Source: Bin22 sp965207275
GTDB lineage: Bacteria; Chloroflexota; Dehalococcoidia; Lucifugimonadales; UBA3495
Direction of reading: 5' to 3'
DNA: 64,000 bases
Assembly (NCBI GenBank): GCA_965207275.1
Contig: CBDBMH010000002.1
Span: 2,294,001 to 2,358,000, forward strand
The number at the start of each line of letters is the position of its first letter. Within the stretch, counting starts at the first letter, position 1. Shown here piece by piece: positions 34,641 to 42,384 of the stretch. The notes beneath the pieces were generated by a model. The model saw only the letters and a list, made by a program, of their open reading frames with translations. It did no database searches and was not told the DNA's origin. A program made the position numbers and the translations under genes.

Positions 34641-36107
34641 TTACTGGCAGGGATCGTTGGCCGCACCGGGAGTGCCAAAGTCCCCGTTAGGCATAGCCGT
34701 GGTAGCTCGGCACCAGTTGGCCGGATCGTCGTTTTCGCTGGTATCCAGCGAGCCTTGGTCCAATGATCCCGGGTCCAATGATCCCGGGTCCAATGAGGTC
34801 GACGCTCCGGCAAACACCAGATCCTCGCCGTATTCAATCCGCGCCACCACCCGCCCCGCAGGGTCGAGCAGTTGCATAACATCACCTTCATTGGTCAGGC
34901 TGATTCCTCCATACTCGTAGCCCACGTCAATGCCCCCGTTGGCGGCTGGGTCCCCGTTGCGCCCCAGTACCAGGTAACCGCCGGGGGGAGCCACTACTTG
35001 CTCGACAATGCGGTGGTCGTCTGCCCCGTCTTTGCGAATGGTCCAGCCCCGCAGTTCCACCCCGCGCTCTTCATCCGGGTTATATATCTCAAACCACTCT
35101 CCGGCCGCATCCCGGACGGCTGACGGATCGGGCATTATTTCGGTGATGACCAGGGAGCCGGTGAAGGGTTCCGGTGTAAAGGTGGCCACCAGGACAGCCG
35201 GCCCCTGGCCACCACTTCCTGATAGCCCAAGCTCCTCACGGAGACGGGCCAAACCATCAGGGAATCCTTCGATACTGCCTCCATCCACTATTTCCATTCT
35301 CTGCGGGCATTGGGCCAGCATGGCTTCCAATGCGGCCCATTCGGATGCCGTGGCGGTCAGGCCCCATTCGGCCTTTACGCCAATCCAGGTATAGGCGTAT
35401 TCGCAATGGTAGGCGGCGTAGGGAGGCTGCCATTCTTCGGGCCCCCGGGGCCCCTTGGAGCGGTTTGCGTATTTTTCCACGGCAATCAGGTGGTAGTCCG
35501 TCGCCATGCTGTTGGCATACTCTTCCCGGCGCTGGTCATCCCATTGCCAGCCGCCGGACAGGTGGGCGTTCTTCAGGGGCACCAGATGGTCAATATCCAG
35601 ATCGCTGGCTTCCGTGAAGCTCTGCCCGGTGTAGGGACCCTCCCAGAGGCCGGAAATGACCCGGCACCGCTCCTCGTTCTTAAAGGTAGGCTGGACCTCC
35701 GATTCCTCGATGAGCACCTCGACCCGCGTGTCCTGGCAGTCCTTGTCGGCATCCACCCAGTGCTTCCAATCGTCGCGGGAATAGGGAGGCAGGTCGTCGG
35801 AAATCTCCGCTATTTCCAGCTTGACCACGAGAATGGCGTTCCCTCCATTGGTGGGAACCGGAATAGTGGCAGTGACATCCGGGAGTGTTGTAGCGGTCGC
35901 ATGGGGCTGGGAGACGGCAGGTACGGGACTGGGCGATGCACCCCGGGAGTTGGTGGGCAGTTCTATCTGGGGCAGGCCGGGCGCGCTGGGAACGGACTCA
36001 CAGGCTATCGCCGTCAGCAGAAAAAAGGTGGCGAGGGCCAAAGCGGCCACGGCTCGGCGACGCAGTTTCAGGCGATTTTCCCTGGGCCTTGCTTCGCCCC
36101 GTCCCAT
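34641..36107 (-). CDS. Secreted lipoprotein: HNH/DUF1524-type nuclease plus lamin-tail domain
   Basis: A 488-residue modular lipoprotein. It has a signal peptide with lipobox Cys36 and a Pro/Thr-rich linker. An HNH-type nuclease region (about 105-285) carries D-I-D-H-L-V-P-L-K-N-A-H (His174 catalytic candidate), then H-L-I-A-V-E-K-Y-A-N-R-S-K-G-P, the DUF1524-like finger. A lamin-tail domain (about 325-440) begins S-L-V-I-T-E-I-M-P-D-P and contains G-E-W-F-E-I-Y-N-P. A short D-P-G-S-L repeat lies near residue 450. It probably degrades extracellular DNA for phosphate or nutrient acquisition (inference); the nearby Pho-type sites fit but are not directly upstream. It is convergent with the aquaporin gene. 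Confidence 0.8.
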   Translation of the reverse strand: MGRGEARPRENRLKLRRRAVAALALATFFLLTAIACESVPSAPGLPQIELPTNSRGASPSPVPAVSQPHATATTLPDVTATIPVPTNGGNAILVVKLEIAEISDDLPPYSRDDWKHWVDADKDCQDTRVEVLIEESEVQPTFKNEERCRVISGLWEGPYTGQSFTEASDLDIDHLVPLKNAHLSGGWQWDDQRREEYANSMATDYHLIAVEKYANRSKGPRGPEEWQPPYAAYHCEYAYTWIGVKAEWGLTATASEWAALEAMLAQCPQRMEIVDGGSIEGFPDGLARLREELGLSGSGGQGPAVLVATFTPEPFTGSLVITEIMPDPSAVRDAAGEWFEIYNPDEERGVELRGWTIRKDGADDHRIVEQVVAPPGGYLVLGRNGDPAANGGIDVGYEYGGISLTNEGDVMQLLDPAGRVVARIEYGEDLVFAGASTSLDPGSLDPGSLDQGSLDTSENDDPANWCRATTAMPNGDFGTPGAANDPCQ

Positions 36108-36240
36108 ATCCCCACCTCATCCCCGTTGCACCCAGCGCGATGTCAAAATTGTGGAATGCAGGGGATACGTCACCCCAGCAGCAGCCGACGTGACGTATCC
36201 TTTAACTCACTCCGGTAATCCATGCAGGGGCGTATATCTC

Positions 36241-36561
36241 TTAAGCCGGCTGGGGAGCGAAGTCGGGAGAGAGCATCAACCAGGTCTTTTGGTTGACTAT
36301 CAGGCCTCGCACTGCCGGCAGGTATTTCCCGGTCCAGTCCGGGTCGCGGGCCACCTGGGCCTTGGCTTCATCCATATGATCGTAGTCACGGTAAGCCCAG
36401 ATGTGGACTACCTGGTTCAGCTCACCCACTTCGCTATAGTACCAGCCGGCCAGTTTCACCCCATATTTGGCACGGATGGGAATTGAAAGCTCCTCAACTG
36501 CCTTCATGTAATCGGGTATGGCCCCGGGCTTGAATGTATATTGCCGAAAATCGTAAACCAT
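36241..36561 (-). CDS. NIPSNAP family protein
   Basis: A 106-residue ferredoxin-like-fold protein with the NIPSNAP pattern: Y-D-F-R-Q-Y-T-F-K-P-G near the start, Y-S-E-V-G-E-L-N-Q-V-V-H-I-W-A-Y-R-D-Y in the middle and W-T-G-K-Y-L-P near the end. The family's enzymatic role is unsettled; some members act in small-molecule degradation. The ATG at 36561 is preferred, seven bases after AAGGAGG; an ATG two codons earlier is too close. It stands alone. Confidence 0.85.
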   Translation of the reverse strand: MVYDFRQYTFKPGAIPDYMKAVEELSIPIRAKYGVKLAGWYYSEVGELNQVVHIWAYRDYDHMDEAKAQVARDPDWTGKYLPAVRGLIVNQKTWLMLSPDFAPQPA

Positions 36562-36823
36562 GTTCATTCCTCCTTAGAAATCCTGTATTGGAGCAAAAGC
36601 ACAACCGTGCATGAAATTATAACCTCGCAGTTGCTGGCCCGAAACAGTCTGTCACTTCACGGTCTGAAAGACCGAAAAGTCCGCCTGGTATTGCTCTTCC
36701 CGCCCATCTTGACCTTGTCCAGGGATACTCTGGACCCAAGGCGTGGCGCGATTTGATCCCTGCAAAGCGTTGGTGAAACACCTGGGCATTACACTGTTTT
36801 ATTCCTGGCGCGTATGCAGCCCT

Positions 36824-37927
36824 TTAGTCCACCGCCACCTCTCTTCCTTCATCCGAAGCCTGGCGGATGGCGTCCACCAGATGGTGCAAGTTGACAGCAG
36901 CGGCAAAGTCGGGCTGGCAGTCCTGCCCAGAGCGGATGGCCTGTCCAAACTGGTAGTACATCTGGCCCACGTTGAATGCCTCTCCCCTGGGCATACCCTC
37001 CAGCACGTTGACGAAGCGGCCGGGCACCTCCAGCGGTTGCAATTCGCCCGGGCCCTGGACCCCGCTTAACTCCATATCCCTCAATTGGGGCGAATCAACC
37101 GAGGTTGCCGCCAGCGTACCCTCGCTGCCATATATCTCCATGCGCAGCCCGCTGCCAGCCCAGGGGTTGCTGGCCACGTGGGCCGACGCCACGCCACCTT
37201 CCTTAAGGCGTCCGCTGATCAGGATGTTGTCCGGCGATGTTACGGGCAGGCGCTGGTCGGTGTCCGTCTCGTACCATTCTTTGGTCTGGGTGGAAACCAC
37301 ACCCGACACATGGCTGAAGTCGCCCGCTACGAACCGCAGGGCGTCGATGCTGTGGCCGCAGGCAATGGTAAGGGTGTGGGCGCCCAGCTCGTTGTCCCGC
37401 TGCCAGGTGCGGGTGGAGTGCCGGGCTTGGGACCCGTCCCGCACCAGGCTGAGATGGCAGGACAGCACGTCGCCCACATAACCTTGCTCCACCAGTTCTT
37501 TCATATACTTGATGGTAGGAGCTTCCCTGGCCTGCAGCCCTACCAGGTTGCGGACACCCTTCTCCCTCGCCAGGTCCGCCATCTCCTGGGCCTGGGCCGT
37601 GGTCTGGCCCAGCGGCCACTCGGTATAAACGTGCTTGCCGGCGTTCAGGGCCGCCATGGTCGGTCCGTAGTGCGACGGCACCCGCAACACGACCGCCACC
37701 GCGTCGATATCCGGATGGTCAATCAGGTCCTGGTAATTGTCGAAGGCCATCCTGGCCCCAAAGGCCTTCGCCGATTCCTCGGCGCTTTCCCGGCGGGTGG
37801 TGCAGACGGCCGTCAGTTCAAACTCCGGGCTGGCCACCACCGCCGGCAAGTGGGAACGGGGCGCCCACCCCAGGTGAATATTGGCCCCGATGATACCCAG
37901 GCGAATCTTTTCGGAAGACGTTGACAT
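36824..37927 (-). CDS. Gfo/Idh/MocA-family oxidoreductase
   Basis: A 367-residue NAD(P)-dependent dehydrogenase of the glucose-fructose oxidoreductase family. The Rossmann domain starts L-G-I-I-G-A-N near residue 10. The family E-K-P motif is replaced by E-W-P-L (about residue 103), so the usual catalytic lysine position is tryptophan, an unusual change. The C-terminal half contains the substrate-domain beta-sheet with the H-T-L-T-I-A-C-G-H-S-I-D-A-L-R block where the second catalytic histidine is expected. The ATG at 37927 follows GAGGAACCCCC. It diverges from an aldo-keto reductase gene across 316 bases. The substrate, probably a sugar or cyclitol, is unknown. Confidence 0.85.
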   Translation of the reverse strand: MSTSSEKIRLGIIGANIHLGWAPRSHLPAVVASPEFELTAVCTTRRESAEESAKAFGARMAFDNYQDLIDHPDIDAVAVVLRVPSHYGPTMAALNAGKHVYTEWPLGQTTAQAQEMADLAREKGVRNLVGLQAREAPTIKYMKELVEQGYVGDVLSCHLSLVRDGSQARHSTRTWQRDNELGAHTLTIACGHSIDALRFVAGDFSHVSGVVSTQTKEWYETDTDQRLPVTSPDNILISGRLKEGGVASAHVASNPWAGSGLRMEIYGSEGTLAATSVDSPQLRDMELSGVQGPGELQPLEVPGRFVNVLEGMPRGEAFNVGQMYYQFGQAIRSGQDCQPDFAAAVNLHHLVDAIRQASDEGREVAVD

Positions 37928-38243
37928 GGGGGTTCCTCCTCAGGTTGTTTTCATGGCCGACGAACCGGCGATAATGCACTGCATGGAGATGGTGGCTTCA
38001 CTGAGGCTAATTTACCACACATGGGGCCAGAGGACAGGCAAGGAAACTGTTCCTATGTCTCCCACGCTCCGGACTCTTCGGACCACGAAGGTAATGCGGG
38101 GTAACGGCCACCCATAACGGTTTTGTGCGCCCGCGTATTCATCCTTGGACCGAGAAAGGAAGTCGCCTCGTCCCTGTTTCCGCCTTCCCGTTATATAATG
38201 GGGCCATCATCAGGCCGTAGGCGGGCAGCGGAGGATAAACGAG
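37928..38243. other. Divergent intergenic stretch
   Basis: 316 bases. A TATAAT at 38194-38199 could be the -10 of the aldo-keto reductase gene, but no matching -35 is present at 16-18 bases. Nothing else was recognised. Confidence 0.4.
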
Positions 38244-39263
38244 ATGGACATTATCGGGGGAGCCTTTGCTTTTGCCGAAGACCTTCAAACCTGCCGTCTG
38301 CTCAACGGGCTGTGGCAAGTCTCCGGCGCCCACGGACGCATAGATCCCACCGCGGCGCTGGGCAGCATGATTGAATACCACGATGCGGGATTCACCACAT
38401 GGGACCTGGCAGACCACTACGGCCCAGCCGAAGACTTTATCGGCGAGTTTCGCCGCCGTCTGGCCGGCGAGCGGGGCATGGACGCCATGGCCGGGATACA
38501 AGCCTTCACCAAATGGGTGCCCCGGCCTGGCCCCATGATTCGGGAAGTGGTGGAAAACAACGTGGACATCTCCCTGCGCCGCATGGGGGTCGACAGCCTG
38601 GACCTGCTCCAGTTCCACTGGTGGGAATACGAGGACGATCGCTACCTGGAGGCCCTGGGCCACCTTTCCAACTTGCGGGAAGCCGGCAAAATCCGCCACG
38701 TCGCGCTGACCAATTTTGACACCGACCACCTGAAATCCATCGTCGATAACGGCATCAGGGTCGTTTCCAACCAGGTGCAGTATTCGCTGGTTGACCTGCG
38801 CCCCGCCCGCAGCATGGCGCCCTACTGCCAGGAGCATGGTATCCACCTGCTTGCATATGGCACCTTCTGTGGGGGGCTTCTTTCCGAGCGATACCTGGAC
38901 CAACCTGAACCCACCGGAAGGGATCTGGACACCGCCAGCCTGGGCAAGTACAAGCAGATGATCAACGCATGGGGCGGGTGGACGCTGTTCCAGGAGTTGC
39001 TGTCCTGCCTGAAGGGCGTTGCCGACAAGCACGGAGCCAGCATAGCCAACGTGGCTTCCCGCTACGTCCTGGACCAACCGGCCGTGGCGGGGGTTATAGC
39101 CGGCGCCCGCCTGGGCATCAGCCACCACCGGGAGGACAACGCCCGCGTATTTGAGCTGTACCTGGACACAGAGGACATGGCGTCAATAGAGGCGGTCACC
39201 AGCAGGGGCCGCGACCTGCTGGAATACATCGGCGACTGCGGTGACGAGTACCGGCGGCGGTAA
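38244..39263 (+). CDS. Aldo-keto reductase family protein
   Basis: A 339-residue TIM-barrel NAD(P)H oxidoreductase. The catalytic tetrad can be followed: Asp and Tyr in T-T-W-D-L-A-D-H-Y-G (about residues 52-59), Lys in F-T-K-W-V-P and His in L-Q-F-H-W-W-E. The N-terminus R-L-L-N-G-L-W-Q-V-S-G and the late N-V-A-S-R-Y-V-L motif are family typical. It is followed by an LLM-class gene at 70 bases, likely in one operon closed by the terminator at 40292. Possibly part of an oxidative catabolic route; substrate unknown. Confidence 0.87.
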   Translation: MDIIGGAFAFAEDLQTCRLLNGLWQVSGAHGRIDPTAALGSMIEYHDAGFTTWDLADHYGPAEDFIGEFRRRLAGERGMDAMAGIQAFTKWVPRPGPMIREVVENNVDISLRRMGVDSLDLLQFHWWEYEDDRYLEALGHLSNLREAGKIRHVALTNFDTDHLKSIVDNGIRVVSNQVQYSLVDLRPARSMAPYCQEHGIHLLAYGTFCGGLLSERYLDQPEPTGRDLDTASLGKYKQMINAWGGWTLFQELLSCLKGVADKHGASIANVASRYVLDQPAVAGVIAGARLGISHHREDNARVFELYLDTEDMASIEAVTSRGRDLLEYIGDCGDEYRRR

Positions 39264-39332
39264 TCCTTTGTGAATCTTGGTCCGCAGCAGCGGATGCGTG
39301 GAATAACAAACTGCTACAGGAGCGAATGCCCA

Positions 39333-40247
39333 ATGCAAATCGGCGCCATCTTCCCCCAAACCGAAATCGGGTCGGACCCCGGGGCCATACGGGAGTATGC
39401 CCAGGCGGCAGAGGAAGTGGGTTATTCCCACCTGTTCATCGCGGACCATGTCCTGGGCGCAAGCTCGGACCACCACGCCCACGTCGCTGGCGGTTACTAT
39501 ACCCACCGCGCCATAATCCACGAATCCTTCACCACCATGGGCTATCTGGCTGCCATAACCCGGCGCATCGGGCTTACCACCGGCATTCTGATTCTGCCCC
39601 AGCGGGCCACCGCCCTGGTAGCCAAGCAAGCGGCAGCGGTGGATGTGCTCAGCAACGGTCGGCTGCGCCTAGGCATCGGGGTGGGCTGGAACCACGTGGA
39701 ATACGAGGCCCTCAACCGCAACTTCCGCGACCGGGGCCGCCGCAGTGAGGAACAGATTGCCCTGATGCGGGAACTTTGGACCAAGGACGTGGTGGACTTT
39801 CGCGGACGGTGGCACCGGGTGGATAACGCCGGACTCAACCCGCTGCCGGTGCAGCGGCCCATTCCCGTGTGGATGGGCGCCGGCAGCAGCGCCAGTCCCC
39901 TGCCCCCCGAACCTGTTCTGCGCCGTATAGCCACCATATCCGACGGGTGGTTCCCCAACTTCGATCCCCAGGAACCCGGCCGGCAGGCCATCGCCACGCT
40001 GCGAGAATACGTTCGCGCCTCGGGTCGAGAGGAATCGGCCGTGGGCATTGAGGGCCGTATCCGCATTGACGATAAGCAACCCGAGGACTGGGCGGATGAA
40101 GCCCGCACCTGGCAGGAACTGGGGGCCGTCAGCGTCACCGTGGAGGCCCGGCGCGGCGGCCTGGATGGAGCGGACCAGCACATCGACGCCATCGTCCGCT
40201 TCAGGGAGGCGTTGGCAGACCTGGGTGACTGGCAGCTTCCCAACTGA
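39333..40247 (+). CDS. LLM-class (F420-type) flavin-dependent oxidoreductase
   Basis: A 304-residue luciferase-like enzyme. M-Q-I-G-A-I-F-P-Q-T-E opens the barrel. L-F-I-A-D-H-V-L-G, N-G-R-L-R-L-G-I-G-V-G-W-N and P-I-P-V-W-M-G-A-G are the F420/FMN family landmarks. The ATG at 39333 is used with AGGAG about 11 bases upstream; the frame extends 21 codons further without family similarity. Downstream of the aldo-keto reductase in a two-gene unit. Closest in style to the TIGR03619-like group of probable F420-dependent oxidoreductases (inference). Confidence 0.87.
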   Translation: MQIGAIFPQTEIGSDPGAIREYAQAAEEVGYSHLFIADHVLGASSDHHAHVAGGYYTHRAIIHESFTTMGYLAAITRRIGLTTGILILPQRATALVAKQAAAVDVLSNGRLRLGIGVGWNHVEYEALNRNFRDRGRRSEEQIALMRELWTKDVVDFRGRWHRVDNAGLNPLPVQRPIPVWMGAGSSASPLPPEPVLRRIATISDGWFPNFDPQEPGRQAIATLREYVRASGREESAVGIEGRIRIDDKQPEDWADEARTWQELGAVSVTVEARRGGLDGADQHIDAIVRFREALADLGDWQLPN

Positions 40248-40291
40248 TGCGCTTCCCACCCGGAACCGTTGCCGGAAATCAGTTGCTTCCC

Positions 40292-40320
40292 AGGGGCGGG
40301 CGTAAGGCTCGCCCCTTTTT
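40292..40320 (+). terminator. Rho-independent terminator
   Basis: GGGGCG pairs with CGCCCC, extended inward by G-T, G-C and C-G pairs around GTAAG, followed by TTTTT. Confidence 0.9.
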
Positions 40321-40431
40321 CGTGACCCGGGCGCATCAAGTCCCCAAGCGGTAATTCTGCCCGACCGGCGCCTCTTAGCAGCAGGGGTCAGGGAAGCGGA
40401 TTAGTAGGCCTTCTAACATTCACATAAGAGA

Positions 40432-40443
40432 TACAAATTTGTA
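40432..40443. promoter_or_regulatory. Perfect palindrome upstream of small-peptide promoter
   Basis: TACAAATTTGTA, 12 bases, ends 11 bases before the -35 of the first small-peptide gene. It resembles, but does not match, the CopY copper-repressor consensus TACAnnTGTA (it has four central bases). An operator role is inferred from position. Confidence 0.4.
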
Positions 40444-40454
40444 ACTTCTATTGC

Positions 40455-40483
40455 TTGACAAGATAATATAAACAGTATATCAT
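40455..40483 (+). promoter_or_regulatory. Sigma70 promoter of the first peptide unit
   Basis: TTGACA (40455-40460) and TATCAT (40478-40483), 17 bases apart, about 60 bases before the ATG at 40542. Confidence 0.7.
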
Positions 40484-40541
40484 TCATATAGATATTAAAC
40501 ACCGGTCAGTATTCTCAATACGGCGGTAAGTTGAGGGAGAG

Positions 40542-40727
40542 ATGAAGGCAAGTAACTATTTTCAGGCCAACCATGCGCACACCGGTTTGTTCGGACGCGT
40601 AGCGCACGACGTGTCGGCGGCCCTGGAGTGGCTGGGCGGGCCGGCCATGTCGGAACAGCGACGCCGGGAGCGCGACATGGCCGAGGTATACAGGCTTAAG
40701 CACGATACCAGCGCCATGCATCTTTAG
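40542..40727 (+). CDS. Small peptide 1 of the WxxGPA family
   Basis: A 61-residue hypothetical protein with a central A-L-E-W-L-G-G-P-A-M-S-E-Q-R-R-R-E-R motif shared with three neighbouring genes. The N-terminus is polar with several His and Asn. The C-terminal half is a charged helix. There is no signal peptide or clear membrane helix. The ATG has GGGAGAG upstream and lies behind a good promoter. Cotranscribed with peptide 2, 37 bases downstream. No known family is recognised; its being a real gene is supported by paralogy, promoter and ribosome binding site. Confidence 0.6.
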   Translation: MKASNYFQANHAHTGLFGRVAHDVSAALEWLGGPAMSEQRRRERDMAEVYRLKHDTSAMHL

Positions 40728-40764
40728 TAAGGAAACTCAATAAATAATCACAGGAGGCAGCAAT

Positions 40765-40956
40765 ATGATTGAACATCAGAACGACACAGTTGAGACCGGT
40801 TCCACCACCATGCTGGAGCGGATCGCCCAGAGCATCCTGATCGGGTACTCCTGGGTTTCCGGCCCTGCTCTGACCGAGCAGCAGCGCCTGGAGAAGGAAG
40901 TGGCCAAGGCCCATGTCCTTGAACTGGAATTGGAAAGCACCAGCATCGTCAGATAG
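40765..40956 (+). CDS. Small peptide 2 of the WxxGPA family
   Basis: A 63-residue hypothetical protein: M-L-E-R-I-A-Q-S-I-L-I-G-Y-S-W near residue 16, then V-S-G-P-A-L-T-E-Q-Q-R-L-E-K-E. It is closest to peptide 3, with which it shares the L-E-R-I-A-Q-x-I-L segment, an amphipathic helix that could lie on membranes. AGGAGG precedes the ATG by eight bases. Second gene of the first peptide unit; a terminator follows at once. Function unknown. Confidence 0.65.
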   Translation: MIEHQNDTVETGSTTMLERIAQSILIGYSWVSGPALTEQQRLEKEVAKAHVLELELESTSIVR

Positions 40957-40990
40957 TCGGGGCCATTGTTTGGCAGCCCTGTCAAATCCG

Positions 40991-41022
40991 AGTCCCCGCC
41001 CGATGGGCGGGGACTCTTCCTT
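40991..41022 (+). terminator. Rho-independent terminator
   Basis: AGTCCCCGCCC pairs with GGGCGGGGACT (11 bp, GAT loop), then CTTCCTTT. Confidence 0.85.
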
Positions 41023-41157
41023 TGGATCTCCGGATGCCCAACCCGAGACGCACGCACGGGCCAGCTTCCCCCCCTGTGTCTAGCCTGGTCAACTCCGTCA
41101 TGGGGCATGGCGACTACCATTGGATTAGCTCAAATGACTTCTTATGAAGTATTACTC

Positions 41158-41186
41158 TTGATATGACTTATATCACCTGGTATAAT
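41158..41186 (+). promoter_or_regulatory. Sigma70 promoter with TTATATCA element
   Basis: TTGATA (41158-41163) and a perfect TATAAT (41181-41186), 17 bases apart. The spacer contains TTATATCA (41168-41175); with the -35 it forms TGATAT/ATATCA, an inverted repeat. The same TTATATCA stands at the same spacer position in the promoter at 41830. Confidence 0.75.
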
Positions 41187-41210
41187 TCATACATAGCAAG
41201 GAGGGCAGGG

Positions 41211-41342
41211 AAGCACCTACACATCCACTCTTGCCGGCAGAAGGACCACAGCCAGGACAATCTGCCAGGCCGCCTTTCCCAGGAAGCAGGGATCGCGCTG
41301 GACTGGCTGACCGGCCCGGCAATGACCGAGCAGCGCCGCTAG
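41211..41342 (+). pseudogene. Decayed copy of the WxxGPA small-peptide family
   Basis: This frame reads K-H-L-H-I-H-S-C-R-Q and, later, A-G-I-A-L-D-W-L-T-G-P-A-M-T-E-Q-R-R before a TAG at 41340. The motif matches peptide 1, but the charged C-terminal helix is cut off. AAGGAGG (41198-41204) stands six bases before codon AAG (41211), exactly where an ATG is expected, so a single T-to-A change may have removed the start. It still has a good promoter. Alternatively translation could begin at a non-standard codon. Confidence 0.55.
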
Positions 41343-41438
41343 CAACGGGTCCCGGCTGATGTTCACGTCCGGCGCTGCGGGGGCGCCGTCCTTTAGTCCA
41401 GGACAGGGGAGTCCTCGGTCCACAAGGAGGAATTGGGA

Positions 41439-41624
41439 ATGAAAACCAAGGATAGCATTACGCACACTGCGGTCACAGCCAACGCGCTGGAAAGAATCGC
41501 CCAGGGCATCCTGGTTGCCCAGGCCTGGGTGGCCGGCCCGGCCATGAGCGACCGGGAGCGCATTCAGCGGGAACTGGTCAAGGCCAAGTCTTCAAGGAAC
41601 ACGGGCGCCGGCATCGCCGGATAA
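41439..41624 (+). CDS. Small peptide 3 of the WxxGPA family
   Basis: A 61-residue hypothetical protein: N-A-L-E-R-I-A-Q-G-I-L-V-A-Q-A-W, then V-A-G-P-A-M-S-D-R-E-R-I-Q-R-E-L. AAGGAGG lies eight bases before the ATG at 41439. It follows the decayed copy in the same transcript from the promoter at 41158 and is closed by a terminator at 41661. Function unknown. Confidence 0.65.
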   Translation: MKTKDSITHTAVTANALERIAQGILVAQAWVAGPAMSDRERIQRELVKAKSSRNTGAGIAG

Positions 41625-41660
41625 CCCGCGCCGGCAGACGGAAGGTCCCGGCACTGGCAC

Positions 41661-41688
41661 ATCCCCCGCCGCGGCGGGGGATTTGTTG
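41661..41688 (+). terminator. Rho-independent terminator
   Basis: ATCCCCCGC pairs with GCGGGGGAT around CGCG, then TTGTTGATT. Confidence 0.75.
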
Positions 41689-41829
41689 ATTCAGGAAACA
41701 ACAGGAAGCCAAAGGAAAGTGCGAACCCGGCTGAAGGCACTGATGGCAATCCTAATGTTGATATAGTGAAAGGCTTCACAATTGAGCAATAGCAAGCAAT
41801 AGTTAATGCTGTTATTTGGATAAGAGGGC

Positions 41830-41858
41830 TTGACATATCTTATATCAATGTGTACCAT
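41830..41858 (+). promoter_or_regulatory. Sigma70 promoter with TTATATCA element
   Basis: TTGACA (41830-41835) and TACCAT (41853-41858), 17 bases apart. TTATATCA (41840-41847) occupies the same spacer position as in the promoter at 41158, suggesting a common regulator. The stretch 41689-41829 before it has no other feature. Confidence 0.65.
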
Positions 41859-41933
41859 TCCTATATATAGACGCGGCGAGTGGCCGCAAATCCCTAATCT
41901 TCTTCGTTTGTTCGTCGAGAAGGAGGTGACACC

Positions 41934-42128
41934 ATGGTAACTCTGGGACTGCGAGAAGAAATAGAGGAAACCAACCAGGTTCTGGAAGACAAGGTAACCC
42001 GGCAGGTGGCGGAAATCATGGAAGCCACCGAAGTCGAAGAGAAACCGGTCCAGGAGGTCGCCCCCGTGGCAGCCACGTGGCAGTTTTCGATGCCCTTTGC
42101 GGGAGTACGTTACTTCAGCTACGACTAG
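41934..42128 (+). CDS. Small acidic protein with aromatic C-terminus, precursor-peptide-like
   Basis: A 64-residue protein. Residues 1-45 are an acidic helix or coiled coil (L-R-E-E-I-E-E-T-N-Q-V-L-E-D-K). A distinct tail, A-T-W-Q-F-S-M-P-F-A-G-V-R-Y-F-S-Y-D, is rich in aromatics. An acidic helical leader followed by a compositionally different core is the look of RiPP precursors, but no modifying enzyme is adjacent. AAGGAGGTG stands seven bases before the ATG. Own promoter (41830) and terminator (42173). It does not share the WxxGPA motif. Function unknown. Confidence 0.6.
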   Translation: MVTLGLREEIEETNQVLEDKVTRQVAEIMEATEVEEKPVQEVAPVAATWQFSMPFAGVRYFSYD

Positions 42129-42172
42129 TGTCCGTGGCGTCTACTCCGCCCAGCCCGTACCCCGCAAACCCG

Positions 42173-42207
42173 AATGCCCCCGGAAGTTCCGGGGGCATTT
42201 CCTTTTG
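42173..42207 (+). terminator. Rho-independent terminator
   Basis: AATGCCCCCGG pairs with CCGGGGGCATT (11 bp, AAGTT loop), then TCCTTTTGG. Confidence 0.88.
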
Positions 42208-42384
42208 GTCGCTTCGGGTTTGGTCGATACGGCCTGGGGTCGTCATTCTCCTTTCCACAGCACAATGCCATCGCCGAGGCTCGCCCATCCCTTATAATGG
42301 GCAGGAGGGCTAACCGGGTAAGTACCAAGCAACCATAGTCCGTATGGTTCATGAAGCGGTCATTGTTTCATATACAATAGGTGC

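Noticed and set aside
38171..38199. Promoter for the aldo-keto reductase gene from TATAAT at 38194
   Set aside because: No acceptable -35 at the right distance; left as an unassigned -10-like box.
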